DNA of 9,968 nt, taken from assembly GCA_009908925.1 (NCBI GenBank), contig JAAAOH010000315.1:1-9968 (forward strand), in the 5' to 3' direction. The notes under the pieces are model-generated. The model did no database searches, had not been told where the DNA came from, and saw only the letters and a program-made list of their open reading frames with translations. The position numbers and the translations under genes were made by a program. The stretch comes from Spirochaetota bacterium. GTDB lineage: Bacteria; Spirochaetota; Spirochaetia; DSM-27196; PWMO01. Below are positions 1 through 5,146 of the stretch, one piece after another. Every line of letters begins with the position of its first letter. The first letter of the stretch is position 1.

Positions 1-2010
1 CGGTTCCTTGCCTCGACGCCCACCCTCTTCCACTCGGGCCTCACCCACCCCCAGCTCTCCTCGTGCTATCTCTCCACGGTCGGCGATGATCTCAATCATA
101 TCTTCAAGGTGATGAGCGACAACGCGCAGCTTTCGAAGTGGTCAGGCGGGATCGGAAACGACTGGACCCGTGTGCGCGCCACCGGCGCCCACATCAGTTC
201 CACCGGCGTGGAGAGCCAGGGTATCGTCCCCTTCCTCAAGATCGCGAACGACACCACCCTCGCCATAAACCGAAGCGGCAAGCGCCGCGGCGCGACCTGC
301 GCCTACCTCGAAACCTGGCACCTCGATATCGAGGACTTTCTGGACCTCAGGCGGAACACCGGCGACGACCGGCGCCGTACGCACGATATGAACACGGCCA
401 ACTGGATTCCCGATCTCTTCATGAAGCGCGTGCGCGAGGGCGGGAACTGGACGCTCTTCTCCCCCGAGGAAGTCTCCGATCTGCACGATCTCTACGGACG
501 CGCCTTCGAGGAGCGCTACACGTACTACGAGGCGGAGGCGCAGGCCGGGCGCATGAGCAAGTACCGCGTGGTAGAGGCGGTGAAGCTCTGGCGGAAAATG
601 CTCACCCGCCTCTTCGAGACCGGGCATCCCTGGATTACCTTCAAGGACCCGGCGAACATCAGAAGCCCTCAGGACCATGACGGAGTCGTGCATAACTCCA
701 ACCTCTGCACCGAGATCACCCTCAATAACTCCGACACCGAGACCGCCGTCTGCAACCTCGGCTCGGTGAACCTCTCGCGACACGTCACCGCCGGGGGCGT
801 GGACCACGAGGGCTTGAGCCGCACCATCGCCACGGCCATGCGCATGCTCGACAACGTCATCGACATCAACTTCTACCCCACCGAGGAGGCGCGACGCAGT
901 AATATGCGCCACCGGCCGGTGGGCCTCGGGCTCATGGGCTTTCAGGACGCGTTGTTCAAGCTGCGCCATCCCTTCGACAGCCGCGGCGCCCAGGCCTTTG
1001 CCGACGAGATCATGGAGTTCATCTCCTACCATGCCATCCTCGCCTCCTCGAAGCTCGCCGCCGAGCGCGGCGCCTACGAGAGCTTCCCGGGCTCCAAATG
1101 GGATCGCGGCATCTTCCCGCTCGATACCCTCGATATGCTCGAGGCCGAGCGCGGCGTCACCATCCCCGTCCCGCGCACGAGCCGCATGGACTGGACGCCG
1201 GTGCGCGAGCACGTCGCCCGCCACGGAATGCGGAACTCCAACACGATGGCCGTCGCGCCGACTGCGACCATCTCCAACATCGCCGGGAGCTATCCCTGCA
1301 TCGAGCCCATCTACAAGAACATCTACGTGAAGTCCAACATGTCGGGCGAGTTCACCGTCATGAACGAGTACCTGGTGAACGACCTCAAAGCGCGGAACCT
1401 GTGGAACCAGGAGATGCTCGAGGAGCTGAAGTACCACGACGGCGACATAAGCCGCATCGACGCCGTCCCGCAGGAGCTCAAAGACCTCTACAAGGAGGCC
1501 TTCGAGATAGACGCCCCGCGCCTGGTGCAGCTGACCGCGCTTCGCGGCAAGTGGATCGACCAGAGCCAGTCCCACAACGTGTTCATGAAGGGTGTCTCGG
1601 GCAAGAAGCTCGAGGAGATCTACATGACCGCCTGGGAGCTGGGCCTCAAGACCACCTACTACCTGCGGAGCCTCGGCGCCTCGCAGATAGAGAAGTCGAC
1701 CCTGGACGCCAAAAAGTACGGCTACACGCAGAAACGCGACACCGCGGCCCCGAAGCCGGCGGTGGCCGCCGGGGCGGGAGCCGAAAGCGCGCTCGCCGGC
1801 GGGAATAACGGGAACGGCACCGGCGCAGAGGAACGCGGCGGCAACGCCAGCGCCGGCGACGCCGCCACGGGCGAGCGCCCCACGCGGATCGCGGCCACGG
1901 CGGTGACCACCGACTCAGGCTTCGCGGCGAGTATCGCCGCTATGAGCTCGGCGACGGAGATCACAAACATCTGCAGCCTCGACGACCCGGACTGCGAGGC
2001 CTGTCAGTAG
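1..2010 (+). CDS. nrdA: Ribonucleoside-diphosphate reductase large (alpha) subunit, class I, 5'-partial
   Basis: Catalytic subunit that reduces ribonucleoside diphosphates to deoxy forms in the cytoplasm, paired with the NrdB encoded downstream. The frame is open from base 1, so the gene starts outside the window and the N-terminal ATP-cone region cannot be judged; 669 residues are visible. Landmarks in window numbering: STPTLF near residue 5, the first active-site Cys in LSSCYL (Cys22), the NLCTE loop (Asn234, Cys236, Glu238, matching the E. coli Asn-Cys-Glu triad), the partner Cys251 in AVCNLGS, the PTATISNIAG motif, and the Tyr553-Tyr554 pair of the radical path. The C-terminal tail ends CEACQ (Cys665, Cys668), the usual shuttle pair that re-reduces the active site. 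Between the catalytic domain and this tail lies an unusually long Ala/Gly/Asn-rich linker (about residues 581-640). Wording of the core resembles chlamydial-type NrdA. Identity is very secure. Confidence 0.97.
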   Translation, partial: RFLASTPTLFHSGLTHPQLSSCYLSTVGDDLNHIFKVMSDNAQLSKWSGGIGNDWTRVRATGAHISSTGVESQGIVPFLKIANDTTLAINRSGKRRGATCAYLETWHLDIEDFLDLRRNTGDDRRRTHDMNTANWIPDLFMKRVREGGNWTLFSPEEVSDLHDLYGRAFEERYTYYEAEAQAGRMSKYRVVEAVKLWRKMLTRLFETGHPWITFKDPANIRSPQDHDGVVHNSNLCTEITLNNSDTETAVCNLGSVNLSRHVTAGGVDHEGLSRTIATAMRMLDNVIDINFYPTEEARRSNMRHRPVGLGLMGFQDALFKLRHPFDSRGAQAFADEIMEFISYHAILASSKLAAERGAYESFPGSKWDRGIFPLDTLDMLEAERGVTIPVPRTSRMDWTPVREHVARHGMRNSNTMAVAPTATISNIAGSYPCIEPIYKNIYVKSNMSGEFTVMNEYLVNDLKARNLWNQEMLEELKYHDGDISRIDAVPQELKDLYKEAFEIDAPRLVQLTALRGKWIDQSQSHNVFMKGVSGKKLEEIYMTAWELGLKTTYYLRSLGASQIEKSTLDAKKYGYTQKRDTAAPKPAVAAGAGAESALAGGNNGNGTGAEERGGNASAGDAATGERPTRIAATAVTTDSGFAASIAAMSSATEITNICSLDDPDCEACQ

Positions 2011-2254
2011 CGGGCGGAAACGCAACCGTCGGGGCCGCGCAGGCGCGACGCGTGAGCGGGCGCAGCGGAAAGCCCGCAGGCGCCGCCCGCGGCTCAGGGC
2101 GAGCGGGAGTGAGCCCGGCCGAGCCGCGGAGCGAGCGGCGCCGAGGACTTGCAGCGGAGCACGCGGTCCCGCCGGGCGCGCCGGAGGCGCGGGCGGCGGG
2201 ACACGCCCTGAACCGGCGCCGGGAATGGAGCCGGAAACCGAGAAGGAGGAACCG
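2011..2254 (+). other. GC-rich structured spacer between nrdA and nrdB with three hairpins
   Basis: The 244-bp gap contains no plausible gene but three consecutive inverted repeats: 2056-2061/2072-2077 (GCGGGC arms); a large stem with 17-nt left arm 2079-2095 pairing to 2121-2129 plus 2135-2142 (5-nt bulge 2130-2134), whose loop holds a second small stem 2097-2100/2113-2116; and 2166-2173/2195-2202 (GTCCCGCC arms) continuing inward as 2177-2182/2186-2191. None is followed by a T run, so they do not look like simple terminators. They could tune NrdB translation or mRNA stability relative to NrdA, or be copies of a dispersed palindromic repeat. No convincing promoter for nrdB is visible here. 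Confidence 0.6.
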
Positions 2255-3247
2255 ATGCCGATCATCAACAATTCAAAGACGGACCCGAACAAGATCCTGC
2301 CGATGACCTACACGTGGGCGCGGCAGCATTACAAGGATGCGCTGGCGAACACCTGGATGCCGGAAGAGATTCCGATGCAGGACGACATCGAGCAGTGGAA
2401 ATCGCCGACGGCGCTGAGCGACGAGGAGCGACGGCTCATTCTGTGGAACCTGGGCTTTTTCTCGACGGCGGAGTCGCTGACGGCGAACAATCTGGTGCTT
2501 GCGGTCTACAATCACGTGACGAATCCGGAGTCGCGGCAGTACCTGCTGCGACAGGCCTTCGAGGAGGCGGTGCATACCGACACTTTCATCTACGTCTGCG
2601 ACTCCCTGGGTCTCGACCCGGACGAGATCTACGGGATGTATGATCACATTCCGTCCATCAAGGAGAAGGATGAGTTCGTGGTGGAGCTCACCAAGTCGGT
2701 GGATGAGCCGAACTTTTCCACGGTGGGGACGGAGAACATTCAGCGCTTTCTCCACGATCTGGTGGGATTCTACGTCATCATGGAGGGCATCTTCTTCTAC
2801 GCGGGCTTTGCGATGATGCTCGCGCTGAAGCGGCAGAACAAAATGGTGGGCACGGGCGAGCAGTTCGAGTTCATCATGCGCGATGAGAGTCTGCATCTGG
2901 CCTTCGGGGTGGACCTCATAAACACGATCAAGAGCGAGAACCCGGGCGCATGGACGCCGGAGTTTCAAGCCGAGATCACGGGGCTCATCGAGCAGTCGGT
3001 TGAGCTCGAGAAGATCTACGCGCGCGACGCCTGCCCCGACGGTATCGTGGGCATCAGCTCCGAGCAGTTCGTGAACTACGTCGAGCACATCGCAGACCGC
3101 CGTCTCGAGCGCATCGACCTTCCGAAGCGCTACCACACGCCCAACCCCTTCCCCTGGATGAGCCAGGCCACCGACCTCACGAAGGAGAAGAACTTTTTCG
3201 AGACGCGGGTGACGGAGTATCAGACGGGGAGTCTGGTGTGGGACTGA
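2255..3247 (+). CDS. nrdB: Ribonucleotide reductase small (beta/R2) subunit, class Ic type
   Basis: Provides the metal-based oxidant that starts radical chemistry in NrdA. Start chosen at 2255 because AAGGAGG lies at 2243-2249, 5 nt upstream; an in-frame ATG at 2225 lacks such a site. The 330-aa protein has the R2 ferritin-like fold. Metal ligands by motif are Glu73 (TAESL), Glu104 and His107 (EEAVH), Glu177 (MEGIF), Glu211 and His214 (RDESLH). Their spacing equals that of Chlamydia trachomatis R2 (E89, E120, H123, E193, E227, H230 from memory) with a constant offset of 16. The position four after His107, the radical Tyr122 of E. coli, is Phe111, as in the chlamydial class Ic protein (F127), which uses a Mn(IV)/Fe(III) cofactor instead of a tyrosyl radical. 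Tyr322 near the C-terminus matches the inter-subunit relay Tyr. Phe206 stands where chlamydial R2 has Tyr222. Family call is certain; class Ic is inferred from these residues. Confidence 0.95.
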   Translation: MPIINNSKTDPNKILPMTYTWARQHYKDALANTWMPEEIPMQDDIEQWKSPTALSDEERRLILWNLGFFSTAESLTANNLVLAVYNHVTNPESRQYLLRQAFEEAVHTDTFIYVCDSLGLDPDEIYGMYDHIPSIKEKDEFVVELTKSVDEPNFSTVGTENIQRFLHDLVGFYVIMEGIFFYAGFAMMLALKRQNKMVGTGEQFEFIMRDESLHLAFGVDLINTIKSENPGAWTPEFQAEITGLIEQSVELEKIYARDACPDGIVGISSEQFVNYVEHIADRRLERIDLPKRYHTPNPFPWMSQATDLTKEKNFFETRVTEYQTGSLVWD

Positions 3248-3255
3248 CGCGTGAG

Positions 3256-3411
3256 GTATCAAGAACCGTGTTGGTGAGACTCGGCTAACCGCATACTCGA
3301 CAGCGAAATAGGACCGAATGCGGGGACATACCGAATCCGCGACACATAGCCGATAGCTACAGCCCTGCCCGGCAACGAATTAGCTAAACTCGCGCCAACA
3401 CGGTTCTATAC
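3256..3411. repeat. 156-bp element with 17-bp terminal inverted repeats; MITE-like or structured RNA
   Basis: The ends pair as GTAT-(CA)-AGAACCGTGTTGG (3256-3274) with CCAACACGGTTCTATAC (3395-3411): 13 uninterrupted base pairs, a 2-nt bulge and 4 more. Pairing continues inward with GAG 3276-3278/CTC 3389-3391 and GCTAA 3284-3288/TTAGC 3380-3384. The interior can form CCGCAT 3289-3294/ATGCGG 3318-3323 and TAGC 3347-3350/GCTA 3356-3359, giving a multibranched shape. No coding potential and no clear target duplication flanks it. It lies 8 bp after the nrdB stop, so it could be a 3'-UTR structure, a small RNA or a miniature transposable element. It matches no RNA family I recognise. Confidence 0.55.
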
Positions 3412-3716
3412 ACTTCGGCGGCTGAGACCGCCGGTGGCGGCGTGAGCTACGGGGCGGCGCGGAGCTGCGCCGACAGGGGTGGCACCGTGATCCCCGGGCG
3501 GCGCCGGCGGACCGGGGTGGCGGCGGCTGGGCCCGCGGGGGCGGCGCGTACGGAGGGGGGCCGACTTGGGAAGCGGGTCGGCTCGTCCGTGGTTCGCCGG
3601 TACCGATACCGACGCTCTGTGGAACATGACACGTATCGATACACGATGCGAACCTGCTTCGCTTCTGCTTTATCCGGATTCATGGGACCTTGCACATCCG
3701 CATCTACAGGTTGCGC

Positions 3717-3734
3717 AAACGACCGTTTGCGGCC
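3717..3734 (-). repeat. Left copy of 18-bp inverted repeat flanking brnTA
   Basis: On the minus strand this reads GGCCGCAAACGGTCGTTT and matches the plus-strand segment 4322-4339 at 17 of 18 positions. It is partly self-complementary, forming a 7-bp hairpin with 3714-3720. It sits 7 bp outside the brnA stop codon. An 8-bp tandem duplication (GCCTAATG twice, 3732-3747) abuts it and runs into the end of brnA. Confidence 0.6.
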
Positions 3735-3741
3735 TAATGGC

Positions 3742-3966
3742 CTAATGGCGAGCTTCAAGTCTCTCGGATAACCATACCTTGATCACCGACTGGCGCGTAA
3801 CGCCCAGTCTCTTTGCCTCGCGGTCGAGCTGGTCTACCATCCATACAGGGAAATCAACGTTGACCCGTTCTGTATCCTGCATCGGGCGCTTCGCCGCACT
3901 CTTGTCGAGATATTCTGTTATGTCCTCGTTGGCATCGAACGCCCTGTCAAACTCACTCGCCCTCAT
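3742..3966 (-). CDS. brnA: BrnA-family antitoxin (ribbon-helix-helix, CopG-like)
   Basis: Antitoxin of a type II module: it neutralises the BrnT ribonuclease and, in studied systems, represses the shared promoter. The 74-aa protein begins MRASEFDRAFDANEDITEYLD, the typical BrnA N-terminus that contacts the toxin. It ends with a ribbon-helix-helix DNA-binding domain, RVNVDFPVWMVDQLDREAKRLGVTRQSVIKVWL (about residues 34-66). Start at 3966 is fixed by GGAGG at 3976-3980 with a 9-nt spacer and by family length; a longer frame back to 4026 exists but lies inside brnT. It overlaps the 3' end of brnT by 14 bp, the usual translational coupling for brnTA. The stop codon is within the 8-bp tandem duplication 3732-3747, so the last residues may have been reshaped by it. 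Confidence 0.92.
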   Translation of the reverse strand: MRASEFDRAFDANEDITEYLDKSAAKRPMQDTERVNVDFPVWMVDQLDREAKRLGVTRQSVIKVWLSERLEARH

Positions 3967-4216
3967 AGATTTCGACCTCCGAAGTTCGGGATCGCCGAAC
4001 TGAAATGATCCGCCGAATGTCGCCACGGTAGGTAATCACCGCGGACCAGTGCTTATCTGAAATCTTGCCTACGACCAGGAATCGTGGCTCGTCCACGGTC
4101 CGGGCAGGCACCTCCACGACGTCAGAGTCAAGCCAGAGCTGCTGAGCGGACACGAAATCGATACCGTGTTTCCGGAGATTTGATTCGCTCTTGGCTTCGT
4201 CAAACTCGAACTCCAT
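3953..4216 (-). CDS. brnT: BrnT-family ribonuclease toxin (DUF497)
   Basis: Toxin of the brnTA pair; BrnT proteins have a RelE-like fold and cleave RNA to slow growth under stress. The 87-aa product begins MEFEFDEAKSESNLRKHGIDF, the hallmark BrnT opening with its KHGI/DF core. It continues with an ARTVDEPRFLVVGKI strand region and ends with ITYRGDIRRIISVRRS, the Arg-rich strand typical of the family. Length is close to the family norm, so it appears intact. Start 4216 is preferred from homology, although no clear ribosome site precedes it; an in-frame ATG at 4231 would add MLFLF, with AGGAAG about 13 nt upstream. It overlaps brnA by 14 bp. The toxin-first order is normal for this family. Confidence 0.9.
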   Translation of the reverse strand: MEFEFDEAKSESNLRKHGIDFVSAQQLWLDSDVVEVPARTVDEPRFLVVGKISDKHWSAVITYRGDIRRIISVRRSRTSEVEIYEGE

Positions 4217-4231
4217 GAATAGAAAAAGCAT

Positions 4232-4259
4232 ACCATAATGAAGGCTTCCTGAAAAACCA
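4232..4259 (-). promoter_or_regulatory. Possible brnTA promoter with small palindrome
   Basis: On the minus strand TTGGTT (about 4255-4260) is followed after 17 nt by TATGGT (4232-4237), a weak sigma70-like pair. The 9-bp palindrome GAAGgCTTC at 4240-4248 lies in the spacer, where a BrnA repressor could bind. If this promoter is used, transcription starts near 4225 and translation must begin at 4216 with almost no leader. The matches are weak and the call is tentative. Confidence 0.3.
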
Positions 4260-4321
4260 ATTCTCGGGCCGGAATCGGTGCTCCCCGTTCGTTTTCGCGT
4301 ACGATCGGTCGCACGGGTTTC

Positions 4322-4339
4322 GGGCGCAAACGGTCGTTT
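4322..4339 (+). repeat. Right copy of 18-bp inverted repeat flanking brnTA
   Basis: GGGCGCAAACGGTCGTTT; inverted match (17/18) to 3717-3734. Both copies translate in the same relative frame as GRKRSF followed by AQ, separated by a 3-nt difference, so similarity may extend slightly past the 18 bp. The right copy also forms the upstream part of the open frame that leads into the EttA-like fragment. Confidence 0.6.
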
Positions 4340-4492
4340 TCCGCGCAGGGAACCAGGACGATCCTCCAGGACATAAGTCTCCGGTATGCGGTGGGCAAGA
4401 TCGGCATTATCGGGCTCAACGGGTTGGGGAAATCGACACTGATGCGCATCCCCGCCGGAATACTCCATCAGCTATCTCCGTGCCGGGGCTGA
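4322..4492 (+). pseudogene. Remnant of an EttA-like ABC-F ATPase (N-terminal piece with Walker A)
   Basis: In the frame of base 4361 the plus strand encodes ILQDISLRYAVGKIGIIGL, then NGLGKSTLMRIPAGI, and a stop at 4490. This strongly resembles the start of EttA, the ribosome-associated ABC-F translation factor (family pattern ILKDISLxFxPGAKIGVLG, NGxGKSTLLRIMAG). The Walker A motif GLNGLGKST lies at 4412-4438. One residue of the PGAKIG segment is missing, Met of RIMAG is Pro, and similarity ends after about 35 residues. The frame has no start codon back to an in-frame stop at 4250, and no ribosome site. All other ABC-F parts (signature motif, second ATPase domain, arm) are absent. It is best read as a decayed fragment left by a rearrangement; a functional ettA would have to be elsewhere in the genome. 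Confidence 0.7.
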
Positions 4493-4514
4493 CCACCTTC
4501 CGCAAAAGTTTTTC

Positions 4515-4543
4515 TTGACGGCAGCACATAACAATGCCATAGT
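4515..4543 (+). promoter_or_regulatory. Sigma70-type promoter of the TRAP/opine dehydrogenase locus
   Basis: TTGACG at 4515-4520, a 17-nt spacer and CATAGT at 4538-4543 (4 of 6 to the -10 consensus). An A/T-rich stretch (4504-4516) sits directly upstream and could act as an UP element. Expected transcription start is about 4550, leaving a leader of about 75 nt before dctQ. It is the best promoter match seen in the window. Confidence 0.6.
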
Positions 4544-4555
4544 GTTTTTTGTGGT

Positions 4556-4574
4556 TCAAATGTCCGACATTTGA
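4556..4574. promoter_or_regulatory. 19-bp perfect palindromic operator, probably for the locus GntR/FCD regulator
   Basis: TCAAATGTC-C-GACATTTGA: two 9-bp arms around a single central base at 4565. The core GT-N3-AC spacing is that reported for FadR-subfamily (FCD) GntR proteins, and a member of that family is encoded at 8759-9481. The site begins about 6 nt after the predicted transcription start, where a bound repressor would block initiation or early elongation. A smaller palindrome, TTGATCAA, overlaps its right edge (4571-4578). Confidence 0.65.
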
Positions 4575-4623
4575 TCAATCCTACAGCAAGACCTGCAGGA
4601 GTGTACGAAGTGGAAGGTGCCCA

Positions 4624-5136
4624 ATGAAAAGTATTGCCGACAGCGCCGTCGTGCGAACGATAGCGAAGATTCAGCAGACCGTCGTGCTTCTATTGCTCAT
4701 AGCCATTCCGGTCCTGGTGGTAATCCAGGTTCTGCTCCGGTACGTGCTTCAGATGCCGTTGATGGGAATCGAGGAGATCATGCTCTTTCCCATTATCTGG
4801 TTATATCTGCTGGGCGGGTCCGTTGCATCGTATGAACGTGATCACATCCAGGCCGGTATCATAGCGCTGTACATAAAGAAGCCCCGCAGCCTGGCGATCT
4901 TCTATTTCATCCGAACCATAATTTCCACCCTCATCAGTCTCTGGCTCACATACTGGGCATTCGAGTACTTCCTTTACTCGCTGGGGATCTGGAAGCTCAG
5001 CAACCTGCTCTATCTACCGCTGTTCTTCGGTGAGGCCGCACTGTTCGTCGGCCTGCTGTTGATGACCTTTTTTACGATCGTCGAGCTCATCGACCGCTAC
5101 AACGCGGTTGGTGCTGCTCGTGAGTCCAATAGCTGA
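4624..5136 (+). CDS. dctQ: TRAP transporter small membrane subunit (DctQ)
   Basis: Small integral membrane subunit of a tripartite ATP-independent periplasmic transporter; it partners DctM and helps dock the substrate-loaded DctP. The 170-aa protein has four predicted hydrophobic helices (about residues 18-40, 51-70, 88-116, 132-154). It carries family marks: LLRYVL after helix 1, a conserved Glu pair before helix 2 (Glu50-Glu51), and the polar ERDHIQ segment after helix 2. Start 4624 was chosen because GGAAGG lies at 4612-4617, 6 nt upstream; the open frame extends upstream to about 4549 but that would translate through the operator and lacks a ribosome site. It is the first gene of the locus and ends 10 bp before dctM. 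The order Q-M-P, rather than P-Q-M, is less common. Confidence 0.93.
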   Translation: MKSIADSAVVRTIAKIQQTVVLLLLIAIPVLVVIQVLLRYVLQMPLMGIEEIMLFPIIWLYLLGGSVASYERDHIQAGIIALYIKKPRSLAIFYFIRTIISTLISLWLTYWAFEYFLYSLGIWKLSNLLYLPLFFGEAALFVGLLLMTFFTIVELIDRYNAVGAARESNS

Positions 5137-5146
5137 GGAGCGCTCC

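Larger units (their letters stand above)
3248..3741. other. Gene-free junction between nrdB and the toxin-antitoxin pair
   Basis: No credible gene is seen in these 494 bp; the open frames here are Arg/Gly/Ala-rich and lack both ribosome sites and family resemblance. Contents from left to right: a 156-bp nested inverted repeat (3256-3411, separate entry); a GC-rich field (about 3416-3600) with short hairpins at 3416-3421/3428-3433, 3455-3460/3467-3472, 3492-3497/3512-3517 and 3560-3565/3577-3582; a 7-bp inverted repeat 3591-3597/3648-3654 enclosing the 10-bp palindrome GTATCGATAC at 3633-3642; and the hairpin 3714-3720/3725-3731. The base composition falls abruptly after about 3610. Confidence 0.6.

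Noticed and set aside
142..1575. Long minus-strand open frame of 477 codons opposite nrdA
   Set aside because: It lies wholly within secure nrdA, encodes a Val/Gly/His-rich sequence with no family resemblance, and arises from the GC-rich codon pattern of the opposite strand.
2225..2254. Upstream ATG extending NrdB by 10 residues
   Set aside because: The AAGGAGG site at 2243-2249 is placed for the ATG at 2255, and the extension is not part of the conserved protein.
2273..3262. Long minus-strand open frame opposite nrdB
   Set aside because: Shadow of nrdB, with biased Arg/His/Leu composition and no recognisable domain.
3275..3394. tRNA or known riboswitch inside the inverted-repeat element
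   Set aside because: No T-loop GGTTCRA motif, acceptor pairing with CCA, or consensus core of a riboswitch that I recognise is present.
3442..3771. Plus-strand open frame of 109 codons in the nrdB-brnA gap
   Set aside because: Arg/Gly/Ala-rich low-complexity product in a hairpin-dense GC-rich stretch, overlapping the end of brnA, with no ribosome site.
4549..4623. Upstream extension of dctQ
   Set aside because: It would begin at the expected transcription start and translate the operator; a proper ribosome site serves the ATG at 4624.
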